Below are positions 18,503-27,799 of a stretch of DNA of 64,000 bases, piece by piece. A program made the position numbers and the translations under genes. Below the pieces are notes generated by a model. The model ran no database searches. It was not told where the DNA came from and saw nothing but the letters and a program-made list of their open reading frames with translations. This stretch comes from Nitrospiraceae bacterium. GTDB lineage: Bacteria > Nitrospirota > Nitrospiria > Nitrospirales > Nitrospiraceae. The stretch covers positions 186,001 through 250,000 of the forward strand of contig JAHBWI010000005.1 of assembly GCA_019637075.1 (NCBI GenBank), given 5' to 3'. Positions within the stretch are counted from its first letter, which is position 1. The number at the start of each line of letters is the position of its first letter.

Positions 18503-19897
18503 TCAGTAGGCATGCCGATGAACGAATCCTTTCCAGATCGTGAGCAGCATGATTCTAATATCAAACCAGATCGACCAGTGCTCGATGTAGTACAGGTCAT
18601 GCTCAATCCGCTTTTCCAAGGACGTGTTGCCACGCCACCCATTCACCTGTGCCCACCCCGTAATCCCGGCCTTCATCTTGTGCTTGAGCATGTAGAGGGG
18701 AATCTGCTTACGAACCTCTTCAACGACCCAGGATCGCTCTGGCCTGGGGCCCACGATGCTCATATCTCCCATCAGCACGTTCCAGAACTGAGGCAGTTCA
18801 TCGATGCTCGTACGACGCAACAGACGCCCCAGGGGCGTCACACGGGGATCGTCTTGGGGAGTCAACAAGACTGTATCGCCGGGGTGATCAACCCTCATCG
18901 TTCTGAACTTGAGCATCATGAACGGTCTTCCATCCAGCCCCATTCGCTCTTGCCGGTAAAAAATCGGGCCCGACGAGGACGCTTTAACGAGAGCCGCGAC
19001 CACTAACAGCAAAGGCCCCGTCAGCAACAGGGCCAGGCTTGCGCCCACGATGTCCGCTGCCCGTTTCAGGACGATATTCCAGCCATGCAACGGCGTGCCC
19101 TGAAGTGTGATCACGGGAAGCCCATCGAACATCTCAGCTTCGGCTCGCAAGGTGATGAACTCGTAGATCGAAGGGGTGACCTTCACTTCAAGAGTCGTCG
19201 TGGCAAGGAACTGGAGCAGTTTTTCAGTGGATGCCTCGGCACTCGGCGGAACACAGATAAAGACGATGTCGAGGCCTGGGGCGTATTTCTCCAGGTCTTC
19301 ATAGAGCCCCACCACCTCCACTCCCTCGAACCGGCGACCAAGTTTGCCGGGGTGCCGCGTCAAGTATCCATGAACCTTGATGCCAAATTCCGTGTGCAAC
19401 GACAAAGAGTGAGCCACCCGCTGTCCCAATTTGCCCGCTCCGACGATCATGCAATGTCGCAGATTGTGGCCCCTGCGACGGATGAGACGAAGTCCCTCCC
19501 GGAAGGCCATCCGCGAGAACCCTAGCGCCACGACATTCAAAATCCAGAAATAGACGAACACGAGACGGGAATACTCGAATTGCCGCACGAAAAAGGTCAG
19601 TGCGACGAGGATCAACACCGACAAGGTATTCGCCTTGGCGATGTCGAAAAACTCTGCGGCGTGGGTACCCATGCGGCGGGGCCGATAGAGATTGAACGCA
19701 CGGAACGAGACTCCCCAGACGAGCACGATGGGGATCAGCAAAGCCAGGTAGAGATCAAGCGGCGGGATTCCCATGTCGATCGGCGCAAGCCCTTCGAGGA
19801 AACGCACATAGTAGGCTAACATCCAACAACAGCAGATCACCGTCAGGTCGAAGATGAAGAGCAGACTTTGAAGAAATTGGGAGTGACGCTTCAACAT
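18503..19897 (-). CDS. WcaJ-type polyprenyl-phosphate sugar-1-phosphate transferase
   Basis: 464 residues. It starts glycan synthesis by moving a sugar phosphate from a nucleotide sugar to undecaprenyl phosphate at the inner membrane. Four N-terminal helices (LFIFDLTVICCCWMLAYYV, LYLALLIPIVLVWGVSF and two more) are followed by a Rossmann-like CoA-binding-type domain (CMIVGAGKLGQRVAHSLS). A further helix (IVGASLALLLTGPLLLVVAAL) leads into the catalytic region: FYRQERMGLDGRPFMMLKFR, RRTSIDELPQFWNVL and GDMSIVGPRPE. This is the bacterial sugar transferase family. It lies 117 bases after the long operon; that gap contains a weak promoter-like pair, TTGCGG-17-TAAGAT. Confidence 0.93.
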   Translation of the reverse strand: MLKRHSQFLQSLLFIFDLTVICCCWMLAYYVRFLEGLAPIDMGIPPLDLYLALLIPIVLVWGVSFRAFNLYRPRRMGTHAAEFFDIAKANTLSVLILVALTFFVRQFEYSRLVFVYFWILNVVALGFSRMAFREGLRLIRRRGHNLRHCMIVGAGKLGQRVAHSLSLHTEFGIKVHGYLTRHPGKLGRRFEGVEVVGLYEDLEKYAPGLDIVFICVPPSAEASTEKLLQFLATTTLEVKVTPSIYEFITLRAEAEMFDGLPVITLQGTPLHGWNIVLKRAADIVGASLALLLTGPLLLVVAALVKASSSGPIFYRQERMGLDGRPFMMLKFRTMRVDHPGDTVLLTPQDDPRVTPLGRLLRRTSIDELPQFWNVLMGDMSIVGPRPERSWVVEEVRKQIPLYMLKHKMKAGITGWAQVNGWRGNTSLEKRIEHDLYYIEHWSIWFDIRIMLLTIWKGFVHRHAY

Positions 19898-20014
19898 AGG
19901 TTGCTATTTGACCATTCGAGCGAGATGTTTCCCTTTCCACCGCCGGGTACGCTGATACATCTTAGCTGGAGGCACTCTGCGCCGCAAATCGCCTCTGCCG
20001 TTCGTACCCCAGTA

Positions 20015-21049
20015 TCAGGCTTGTGTCGGAGCATTGTTCTTGGACATGACCGTCGAGCTCAGTGCCGCCATCGCTCCTGCGCAGGCCTGAACGACCGCTT
20101 TCGCGATCAGGTAGGCGGGGCTGGCAAGCGTGGCCACCGGATCCTTCGCTGCGGACCGTGCCATGAAAGGCAATAGTGTGGCCATCAACATGGTCCACAG
20201 TGCAATTGGGATCCACAGCAGGGTGCCGGCCAGGACTGGAATCCCCAAGCTCGCGATTGCCAGAGGCGCCAGGAGAACTTGAAGTCGCTGGCTGTGAGGT
20301 GTGTAGGAGTTCCGAATCGCCTTTTCCGGAAACCGGCGCACGACCAACATTCCCCAATAGGCGTACCGAAATTTTCGTTTGAGATAATCCGCCACGCCGG
20401 CCGGATGCCGGTGGAACACGTAGGCCGAAGGGTTGAAGACCAGCAGGTGGCCTTTGGCGGCGACACGAAAAGACAGGTCGATGTCTTCCGTGGAAGGAAC
20501 GGGAAACGCCGTATCGAATCCCCCGAACTCGAGAAAGACGGCACGGCGGTACCCGGCCGAATAGGTATCGATGAAATCGATCGCGGATTGGGCAGCGAGC
20601 TTTCGATATTTGTATTCAAATTCGAGTTGGATCACTCGGGCGGTCAGTTCGCGTTGTTTCGTTCGATAGACCCCTTTGACGCCCATCACCAGAGGATCCC
20701 CAAAACTGCGAAGCATCTCGCGCAACCATCCCTCACCCGGCACGCAATCGGCATCCGTGAACAGGATGATGTCGCCCGTCGCTTCCCGTGCGCCGCGGTT
20801 GCGCGCGGCGGCCGGTCCGGCATTCACCTCCTGTCGGATGGCTCGCACCAGGGGATAGCGGGCCACGACGGTCGGCGTCGAATCACGCGATGCGTCATCC
20901 ACGACCAGGATTTCGCACGCGGGCCCCTGTTCGCTTTGCCGCAGCAGACTTTCGAGACATTCCCCGATCGTGTCCGCGCCGTTATAGACCGGCACGATCA
21001 CGGTCACCCGCGGTGCGGTTGGATCGCTGCTGCCACGTTCATTCGCCAT
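20015..21049 (-). CDS. Family 2 glycosyltransferase with C-terminal membrane helices
   Basis: 344 residues. The GT-A domain shows VTVIVPVYNGADTIGECLES, ILVVDDASRDST, the DXD-like ILFTDADCVPGEGWL and the STEDIDLSFRV loop. After about residue 240 come two or three hydrophobic helices (VLLAPLAIASLGIPVLAGTL and IALWTMLMATLLPFM), so it is anchored to the inner membrane with its active site in the cytoplasm. It is the last gene of the 26-gene minus-strand unit, 14 bases after the 847-residue membrane protein gene. Donor and acceptor sugars cannot be read. Confidence 0.9.
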   Translation of the reverse strand: MANERGSSDPTAPRVTVIVPVYNGADTIGECLESLLRQSEQGPACEILVVDDASRDSTPTVVARYPLVRAIRQEVNAGPAAARNRGAREATGDIILFTDADCVPGEGWLREMLRSFGDPLVMGVKGVYRTKQRELTARVIQLEFEYKYRKLAAQSAIDFIDTYSAGYRRAVFLEFGGFDTAFPVPSTEDIDLSFRVAAKGHLLVFNPSAYVFHRHPAGVADYLKRKFRYAYWGMLVVRRFPEKAIRNSYTPHSQRLQVLLAPLAIASLGIPVLAGTLLWIPIALWTMLMATLLPFMARSAAKDPVATLASPAYLIAKAVVQACAGAMAALSSTVMSKNNAPTQA

Positions 21050-21063
21050 GCCGTCCTCGCCGC

Positions 21064-23607
21064 CTATCGAAATGTGTACGCCGCCAGGTCATTCCCTTCG
21101 GAGTCCGCCGGCAGGAGAATATTCTGCACTCCCCCATCGAGTTCCCAATCCTCACCGGCGTCGAAGTCCGGGAAATAGCCGTCCCGCCCCTGAATCCAGG
21201 AAAGAGTCCTGCGCCGATTCAGGACGACGACGACGTCATCATGGATGGCCTGATGATCCAGGAAAGGCTCACCTCGGCGCTCACGCGCGTAACGGGCTTC
21301 CGGCCACGCGCCGGGGAACTGCCGGAGAAACTCCTCGGTCTGCACGACAAACTGCGACGGCCCGTCGCAGTTCAGCCTGAGCGAAGGACGATACAGACAG
21401 GACAAGACCGTCCGTAATCGATCCCGATACCACGGCTCCATCACTCCCAGATTCGAGAATGTGACCAGTCCGTTCAAGCCCGTCAGCGCCTGCATGATAC
21501 TCAGAGTATACGGATCCGACAAGAGAAGTGTGCGCCCGGTGCGGGCGTTGAGGCGCTGCGCAAGAGACACCTCTTCGGCCGTATAATGAGAGATGGGGCG
21601 CCCTTCGGGATAAGTTCCTCCGTAGGCGTATTGGAACCCATAAGTCACGATGGCGGTCTTATCCGTCAACACCGCCAGCAACAGCGAACCGATCAGTAGC
21701 CTCACGGTGTGGGCCCGCGATCGAGTCACCATGGCTGCCACCCACGCCGCAAACGTTCCTCCGAAGGCGATCAGGAGAAACGGCGACAGCCGACGCAGGT
21801 ATGGGCTCCGGCCATGCCCTGCAAAGTCCGGCACGCCGTACACCAAGGTCATGATGATGAAGAACCCACCGACCAGCGCGCCGGTAGCCATATAAACCCC
21901 TCTTCTTCCCCCTCCTCGAAGAAACGCCTGCAATTCCGACTCGGCGAGTACTCCCACAATCAGGCAAACCATGAGGACGCCGAAATACAGGACGCGATGG
22001 AAATAGGGGAAACCGCTCAAGCTCGGAAACAGAATGAGCATCAGGATCAGCCAGGCGAATAACAGGATCGGCTGAAACGCCGAATCCTGCACCGAGGTTG
22101 GTACGGCTCCTGATTTCAGCCGAGCCACCATCGGAACCCGCCGAACTGCGGCGGCGCCGAGAAGCACCGTCCCCACAAGGTGCACGATCGGGGGCGCCAA
22201 CCGCACCCATTCGATCGCGGCGTTGCGGCTACCCTCCGCACCGGTAATGGATTTTCCCAAAAGCCATTCGGCAATTCCCAGGAAACGCGCCGACGGTTTC
22301 TGCCCCGCGAAAAGTTCCGGCAGCAGCGACAAAAGCAGAGCCGTCAACAACACCGTCAAAATCCCCGCCGCCGCAACCCAGATGCGCCCCCCCCGCAGTT
22401 CCTGTCCCGATTGCGTCCCGACGAGACGCAGATACAGGAGGGCAACGCCCAAAGACGTCGTCAAGTACAACAACGACATCGCCGGGTGGAGCGTGACTCC
22501 GACCACCGCAAGCAGAGCGAGAACGGTCACGGAAGGGTCAGGCACCCCACGCCGGAGCAACCAAGCGACGAGGACATACAACGGCAGTACGGCATACCCG
22601 AAATTCCAGACGGCCGTCGCGCGGTACAGCAAGGCACAGCCGGCAAGCACCCCCAACAAGCGGAGTTCGAACCGAACTCCCCCTCCGGTCCGCCGGCCGT
22701 CCATAATCACCAATGACATGAACAACAAACAGAGCGAGAACAGCAGATCGCCGTTCGTCGGTGAGAACAAATTCTGGAGTGCGATCATCGACAAGCCCAA
22801 CGCGATCATCCGGCTGTAGACACCGGGAGCCACCGTCCGCCAAAAGCAGTACAGCGCAGCGATCCGGATTGCCGCATTCAACGGAGGCAGCAGCCATTGT
22901 GAGATGAGGAGATCGAACCCATACCAGCCGTGCAGCATGCCGAGCTGCACCTGCAACATGGGAATATAGGAGTCTGCCGTGTAGGGGTTGAGGATGTGGA
23001 AGCGAGCCAGTTCGACCGCCCCCTTCATGAAATGGGTTTCCTGGAAGATGTCCCTGAGAGGGAATTGTGTAAACTTGAGATAGTAGAAGGAGTACAGCAC
23101 CAGGACCAGTGACAGGAGGCCTCCGACGAGCCACCATTCTTGCGGCGACCGAGGCCGAAACGACATTGACTCACGCCAGCGAATCCACCCCCACCAGGAC
23201 AGGAACAGGTCCAGCGGGAACATGATGCCGTACAGAGTCTGAAGCCAACCGCTCCGCTCGAACACCTGATACACCAGCGTTCTCGCCACGACTCCAAACA
23301 AAAATGCGGACAGGTATAGATACGGCAGGGAGAATTCCGGCATGCGCCATCGGTGCCCACAGACGGAGAGGTAGGCCAAGCCCCATCCGACCGGAACCAG
23401 CAGGAACAGCGGTGCCACAGCCACGTCGGTGACCGGATGCGCCGCGGGCAGCAAACAGAAGAATGCTGCTCCCCCCAAGTACCAGAGCACTATGTGCCGG
23501 ATGGTCAACATCAATGGATGTGAGCGGAGCAGGCGTTGCGGCGCGCTTCGGGAACGGAGGAACAGACGGTGTCCCTCCCGGCATCCCGCTGCCGATGCAC
23601 CGGTCAC
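21064..23607 (-). CDS. Large polytopic membrane protein of unknown function
   Basis: 847 residues from a GTG that overlaps the stop of the upstream gene (GTGA); an ATG at 23511 is another possible start. Many hydrophobic segments cover residues about 36-640, for example HIVLWYLGGAAFFCLLPA, GGLLSLVLVLYSFYYL, VTVLALLAVVGVTLHPAMSL, ILLFAWLILMLILFPSL and LLIGSLLLAVLTDKTAIV. A soluble tail of about 180 residues faces one side of the membrane. The size and shape recall GT-C glycosyltransferases or dolichyl-mannosyltransferase-like proteins, but I see no diagnostic acidic motif in the first loop. It is coupled to glycan genes on both sides, so a role in glycan transfer, polymerisation or export is likely. 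No firm family. Confidence 0.8.
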   Translation of the reverse strand: MTGASAAGCREGHRLFLRSRSAPQRLLRSHPLMLTIRHIVLWYLGGAAFFCLLPAAHPVTDVAVAPLFLLVPVGWGLAYLSVCGHRWRMPEFSLPYLYLSAFLFGVVARTLVYQVFERSGWLQTLYGIMFPLDLFLSWWGWIRWRESMSFRPRSPQEWWLVGGLLSLVLVLYSFYYLKFTQFPLRDIFQETHFMKGAVELARFHILNPYTADSYIPMLQVQLGMLHGWYGFDLLISQWLLPPLNAAIRIAALYCFWRTVAPGVYSRMIALGLSMIALQNLFSPTNGDLLFSLCLLFMSLVIMDGRRTGGGVRFELRLLGVLAGCALLYRATAVWNFGYAVLPLYVLVAWLLRRGVPDPSVTVLALLAVVGVTLHPAMSLLYLTTSLGVALLYLRLVGTQSGQELRGGRIWVAAAGILTVLLTALLLSLLPELFAGQKPSARFLGIAEWLLGKSITGAEGSRNAAIEWVRLAPPIVHLVGTVLLGAAAVRRVPMVARLKSGAVPTSVQDSAFQPILLFAWLILMLILFPSLSGFPYFHRVLYFGVLMVCLIVGVLAESELQAFLRGGGRRGVYMATGALVGGFFIIMTLVYGVPDFAGHGRSPYLRRLSPFLLIAFGGTFAAWVAAMVTRSRAHTVRLLIGSLLLAVLTDKTAIVTYGFQYAYGGTYPEGRPISHYTAEEVSLAQRLNARTGRTLLLSDPYTLSIMQALTGLNGLVTFSNLGVMEPWYRDRLRTVLSCLYRPSLRLNCDGPSQFVVQTEEFLRQFPGAWPEARYARERRGEPFLDHQAIHDDVVVVLNRRRTLSWIQGRDGYFPDFDAGEDWELDGGVQNILLPADSEGNDLAAYTFR

Positions 23608-25322
23608 ACATTCGTGGCCGGCGCGACCGTGCCTCCCGGCTTCTCGAACGAGGTGCCGTGCAGAATGCCCTCACAGATGAGGTCAAGAATCGGACTGGCG
23701 CCGGGCTTGAGTTCTCCCAATGAGGAATAAGCCACAATGGGTCTGGCTTCGGCCGGCTCCGTCAACACGGTCATCGGGTACATGCGGCGGAGAAAAAAGA
23801 CATACGCATATTGCAGGGCCGATTCTCGATTGCGCTCGCGTCGTCCGGCATGGACTCCCTCCATCGCCTCCGTAATGTACCGCCGGAACTCCGCGCGATC
23901 GGTCGGGTCCAAGGTAAAACCACGACGACTGTAATGCGCGTCGCCTGCGACCACCACGGGGACACCGGCAGCGGCCATTTCGAGGCCGACGGTTGAGGCG
24001 TAGACACAGCCGACGGTGGCCATTCGCATCAGGACATAGGAGTCGATCGGCTCCTCCGGCAAAATGATCCTGACATTGTCGGGAAGCCGGTCAAATGCTT
24101 CGCCGACCCAATCGGCGACCCGATCATGAGATTCTCGCCCGAGCACCTGCGTTTCGGCCGGATGAATCCTGATGACGAGGTCCCATTGCGGATGTGCCTG
24201 AAACAATCGGATGGTTTCGGTGATCCAATCGAACATGCCCGAAAACAGGGTATCGCGGTCTTGCATCGCCGTATCCCAGACGACATTGCTGAACAACACG
24301 GCCAGCGGCCGGTTCGGACTCAAGCGAAGTTGCGCGCGAATTTTGGCTTCGTCGGACTGTTTGGTCTCCCAGTATGTCTCCACCATCTGCTCTCCCCGTG
24401 CGCGGCGATCGAGGAGGCCCACGATCCGATGGCGTTCCGTCTCCGAAAGCGGTACCTCAGCCACCTGCTTCCAAGTGTCGGTGATATCGTAGCGCGGGGC
24501 GGATTGATCATGAGAAAGAAAGACGGTGCCGGCGTCACGGCCACGCTCGAAAAACACACAGCGTATTCCACGCCGCTGAGCGATAGCCCAGGTCACCCGT
24601 TCGGCCATGAACAGCCCATTCAGCATGACCAGGACGTTGGGCCGAAACGCGTCGAGCACGGATTCAATCGCGGTCGCCCAGCGGATGCCCCCGCGGATAA
24701 AATCACGGAGCACCGCTTCGCCGTCCGGATGGCGCCCGATCTCGTGGGAACGCAACCGCCACCTGGTCGGAGGAACCGCAAAGCGGCCCAGAGGCAGACC
24801 GTTCCATTCATACGCCTGCAGCGAGGCCGCCGGCAGGGCGGCCACCTCACGGTCGGCCGTTCCGGCAACCGCAGCATCTTCATGCGCGTGGAGATCGAAC
24901 AACCGTACGCCGGCCGCCGCGGCTAATTCCGTCACATACTCCCGACAACGTGCGCAACGAGGCCACGTTTCCTTCTCCGCCCAGGTGACCTCGCACACCG
25001 GCATCGCCCCGCCGCAAGTGGCCACCGCACACTCAGCCCCGCGTTGTCCCAAGGCTTGCGCGATCCCGATCTGAAACGTTGCATGAGTTCGGAAGTTCCG
25101 CGGAGTCACGAGCAATATGCGGGTCCGTTCGGAGGAGGAAGCTGCCGCTCCCGGCGCCCCCGCGCGGGCCACACGGGACAAATCCTCCAGTTCGCGCCCC
25201 AAGATGCCTCGATACCCGAAGAGGGAAGCCAACCGATGCAGATATACCGCCGGTGCGCCCTGATAGAGCGCCTTGGTCAAGGGGTGCCCATAAACCCACT
25301 TCTTGAGGACAGCGGCGTTCAC
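23604..25322 (-). CDS. Capsule-type glycosyltransferase-like protein
   Basis: 572 residues from the GTG at 25322 that overlaps the SDR stop codon (GTGA); the longer frame to 25538 runs back over the SDR gene and is a shadow. The protein starts NAAVLKKWVYGHPLTKALYQG. A Cys-rich segment follows (ATCGGAMPVCEVTW, then RCARCREY), possibly a metal site. The C-terminal half has ILLVTPRNFRTHATF-type Rossmann features, VIRIHPAETQVLG, and YASTVGLEMAAAGVPVVVAG followed by HYSRRGFTLDP. The last two are typical of GT-B-like capsule polysaccharide biosynthesis proteins. It probably adds a sugar to a surface glycan. Coupled by overlaps to its neighbours. Confidence 0.8.
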   Translation of the reverse strand: MNAAVLKKWVYGHPLTKALYQGAPAVYLHRLASLFGYRGILGRELEDLSRVARAGAPGAAASSSERTRILLVTPRNFRTHATFQIGIAQALGQRGAECAVATCGGAMPVCEVTWAEKETWPRCARCREYVTELAAAAGVRLFDLHAHEDAAVAGTADREVAALPAASLQAYEWNGLPLGRFAVPPTRWRLRSHEIGRHPDGEAVLRDFIRGGIRWATAIESVLDAFRPNVLVMLNGLFMAERVTWAIAQRRGIRCVFFERGRDAGTVFLSHDQSAPRYDITDTWKQVAEVPLSETERHRIVGLLDRRARGEQMVETYWETKQSDEAKIRAQLRLSPNRPLAVLFSNVVWDTAMQDRDTLFSGMFDWITETIRLFQAHPQWDLVIRIHPAETQVLGRESHDRVADWVGEAFDRLPDNVRIILPEEPIDSYVLMRMATVGCVYASTVGLEMAAAGVPVVVAGDAHYSRRGFTLDPTDRAEFRRYITEAMEGVHAGRRERNRESALQYAYVFFLRRMYPMTVLTEPAEARPIVAYSSLGELKPGASPILDLICEGILHGTSFEKPGGTVAPATNV

Positions 25323-26152
25323 CAACAGCTGCGTCCCCCGTCCATGACCAGCACCGATCCCGTCATGTAGGAGGAGGCGTCCGACGCGAGAAACGCGATC
25401 GCTCCCTTGTATTCGTCCTTCCCGGCCATTCGTCCCAACGGGATCAGCGCCGACAACTTGGTCACAAACTCCTCCGGCTGGTTCGTCCGTACCCCTCCCG
25501 GCGCGAAAGCATTGACGCGGACGTTCCGGTCGGCCCAATAAGTCGCGAGGTAGCGCGTCAACCCGATCAGACCGTGCTTGATGACGGAATAGGTCACCGG
25601 CTTCACCGGTTGCTCGTGTTCAGGCAAACCCGATTTGCGGTACAGCCGTTGATCCGGCGCAATCAGGCCGAGATCGGAAGCGATGTTGATGATGACGCCG
25701 GAACCCCGCTGGGCCATCGACGCCCCAAAGACCTGGGCGCACAACATGGCTCCCGTCAGCCCGACTGACAGTTCCAAATTCCATTGGTCGACGCTGAAAT
25801 GTTCGAAGCGACTGCCGGACACCGTCCCCGCCGCCTGCACTTTGGGGTCGATGGCCGCATTGTTGACGAGTACATCGACTTGTCCGAACCGATCGACGAG
25901 CGCCTTCATCGCCCAGTTGAGCGATGCAGGATCGGTGACGCTGGCTTGAATGCCCATAGCCGGCACGCTGTACTCCCGGGCCAGACGCTGGGCGATGGTC
26001 TCTGCCTCCGCCCCACGCACATCTATAAGCACGGGAATGCCCCCGGCTTCCGCGACGGCCTCCGCGTGCATCGTCCCCAGCAACCCGGCTCCCCCGGTAA
26101 TCACGGCGACCCGTCCATCCAAACGCCACAGCGCACGACAATTCGGCTTCAT
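25319..26152 (-). CDS. SDR family oxidoreductase (PtmA-like)
   Basis: 277 residues from the ATG at 26152, five bases after TAGGA. Classical short-chain dehydrogenase: cofactor loop AVITGGAGLLGTMHAEAV (residues about 14-31), NNAAIDP, catalytic Ser in IINIASD, and YSVIK. Between Ser and Tyr lies an insertion with the pattern LIAPDQRLY, shared with the SDRs at 27800 and 45397, so these three are paralogues of the PtmA type found in legionaminic loci. The C-terminus has SYMTGSVLVMDGG. Substrate unknown, presumably a sugar or sugar precursor of the adjoining cassette. The stop overlaps the start of the next gene. Confidence 0.88.
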   Translation of the reverse strand: MKPNCRALWRLDGRVAVITGGAGLLGTMHAEAVAEAGGIPVLIDVRGAEAETIAQRLAREYSVPAMGIQASVTDPASLNWAMKALVDRFGQVDVLVNNAAIDPKVQAAGTVSGSRFEHFSVDQWNLELSVGLTGAMLCAQVFGASMAQRGSGVIINIASDLGLIAPDQRLYRKSGLPEHEQPVKPVTYSVIKHGLIGLTRYLATYWADRNVRVNAFAPGGVRTNQPEEFVTKLSALIPLGRMAGKDEYKGAIAFLASDASSYMTGSVLVMDGGRSCW

Positions 26153-26157
26153 ATGTC

Positions 26158-26934
26158 CTACCACGCTTTCGACTGTCCGCCATCCACGAGCAGACAGGCA
26201 CCGGTTATGAAGGACGCCCGAGGGGAACTTAGAAACGCGACGGCATCGGCGATTTCCTCAGGGCGGCCCAGCCGTTTCATCGCGACCTGCGCCTCCAGAT
26301 ACTGCGCGACCCCCTCCGGGTCTTCCTGCACTTTCCGGTCCCAGACACCGCTCGTGCAACGGATGTTGCCAGGCGCCACCGTATTGACTCGGATCCCGTC
26401 AGCCGCCAGTTCCTTCGCCAACATTTTGCTGAGCGCGAGCAAGCCCGACTTGGCGCTGGCGTAGGGAATGGGAGCCGGAAGGGATTCCACCCCGGCTAAG
26501 GACCCGATGAACGTCAGACTGCCCCCGCCTCGAGTCCGCAGCAACGGTACCGCATGGGTCGCAAACAGAGAGGCGGCGATGAGGTTGATCGACAGCGCCT
26601 CCATCCATTCGCGCTCAGATACATTCCACCCCTTGGTGCCGCGCCCGAGTCCGAGATTGGCGACCGCAATATCGAGACCGCCCCACCGAGTCTCGGCCTG
26701 CTGTAGGCATCGGGCAATCTCCTCCTCCCTCGTCAGATCCCCGCAAAAGGCGATCACCCCATCGGCACCCCACCGATTGGTCAGTTCGCTCAAGGCCTGC
26801 CGCACAGCCGCCTCGTCTCGTCCCGTCAGCACGACACGCGCGCCTTCCTGCAGGAAGGTTTCGGCAATCGCCCGCCCGATCCCTCGGCTGGAGCCGGTGA
26901 TGCAGACGGTTTTTCCGGACAGTGCGAGATCCAT
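26158..26934 (-). CDS. SDR family oxidoreductase (FabG-like)
   Basis: 258 residues from the ATG at 26934; the frame is open to 27099 but this covers the end of the isomerase gene. Cofactor motif CITGSSRGIGRAIAETFLQ, NLGLGRG in place of NNAG, catalytic Ser in FIGSLAG and YASAKSG. The C-terminus is FITGACLLVDGG. Unlike the two flanking SDRs it lacks the PD..LY insertion, so it belongs to a different subgroup. It lies between the isomerase gene (13-base gap) and the PtmA-like SDR gene (5-base gap). Substrate unknown. Confidence 0.88.
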   Translation of the reverse strand: MDLALSGKTVCITGSSRGIGRAIAETFLQEGARVVLTGRDEAAVRQALSELTNRWGADGVIAFCGDLTREEEIARCLQQAETRWGGLDIAVANLGLGRGTKGWNVSEREWMEALSINLIAASLFATHAVPLLRTRGGGSLTFIGSLAGVESLPAPIPYASAKSGLLALSKMLAKELAADGIRVNTVAPGNIRCTSGVWDRKVQEDPEGVAQYLEAQVAMKRLGRPEEIADAVAFLSSPRASFITGACLLVDGGQSKAW

Positions 26935-26947
26935 TCGGGTGACGGCG

Positions 26948-27778
26948 CTACGTGAAGTGGACTGCGAGGTAAGATTGCACCAGGTTCCGGTAGCGAATCG
27001 CGACTCCCACATCATCGGGATCACGCGCGGTTTGAAGAATGAACGGCCCGCGATACCCGATCTTCGCCAGCGTGGAAAAGATCGCGGGAAAGTTGGCATT
27101 CCCCGTTCCCAGCGGAACGGTCGTTCCGTGGAGGACGCGGTCCTTGATGTGGATATTGCTGATCAGACCACCGAGCGTGCTCAGCTCGTGCACCGGCTCG
27201 AATCCCAATGCCGCGCTGTTCCCGGAATCGAAGTTGGCCAGCACGAGCGGATGCCGGAAACGCTCCAAAAACTCCCGAAATTCCTCCGGAGGGAGGGAGG
27301 TCTCAAACACGACTTCAATCCCCCTCTGTTCGGCGCGAGGCAGACATCTGCTCACTGCCGTCACAACCTGTCGCTTGTCCGCTTCGGTGCAAAGCGACGC
27401 ATGATCCACGCAAGGGATTTCCACCCGTTTGGCGCCGACTTCGGCGGCGGCCTCGATCAACCGATCAAGAAGGTCGACACTGTGCTGTTGCTGATCAGCC
27501 GAAACGCCGTGGAAGGGGTGATCCATAAAGTGATCCGCGCAGATCGCCGAGACCGGCACCTGGGTCGTGGCAATTAGGTCTTTGAGCTCAGCCCGTCCTT
27601 GTGGCGAGTACAGCGGATTCTCCTGATACCGTTCGCTGTCGAAAATGAACTCGATCGACCGAAAGCCATTCGCGCGGGCCAGCGCAAACTCATCCCGCCA
27701 TCGTTCCCAGGGAAACGCCTGAATGCGCCCGTTGATTTGCGGAACCAATCGTCCCTGCATGAATCCGATTTCGTGCAT
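26948..27778 (-). CDS. Sugar phosphate isomerase/epimerase-like TIM-barrel protein
   Basis: 276 residues. The sequence reads as a xylose-isomerase-like (AP endonuclease 2 fold) TIM barrel: GFMQGRLVPQ at the start, ANGFRSIEFIFDSE, VPVSAICADHF, RVEIPCVDHASL, IEVVFETSLPPEEF, ANFDSGNSAALG, NIHIKDRVLHGTTVPLGTGN. The Glu, Asp and His residues are at the places where these enzymes bind a divalent metal. Such proteins isomerise or epimerise sugars, inositols or their phosphates. In this setting it would prepare the sugar used by the nearby SAF-less NeuB. The exact reaction is unknown. Confidence 0.85.
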   Translation of the reverse strand: MHEIGFMQGRLVPQINGRIQAFPWERWRDEFALARANGFRSIEFIFDSERYQENPLYSPQGRAELKDLIATTQVPVSAICADHFMDHPFHGVSADQQQHSVDLLDRLIEAAAEVGAKRVEIPCVDHASLCTEADKRQVVTAVSRCLPRAEQRGIEVVFETSLPPEEFREFLERFRHPLVLANFDSGNSAALGFEPVHELSTLGGLISNIHIKDRVLHGTTVPLGTGNANFPAIFSTLAKIGYRGPFILQTARDPDDVGVAIRYRNLVQSYLAVHFT

Positions 27779-27799
27779 CGCCCTAATCCACCGTCTCCT

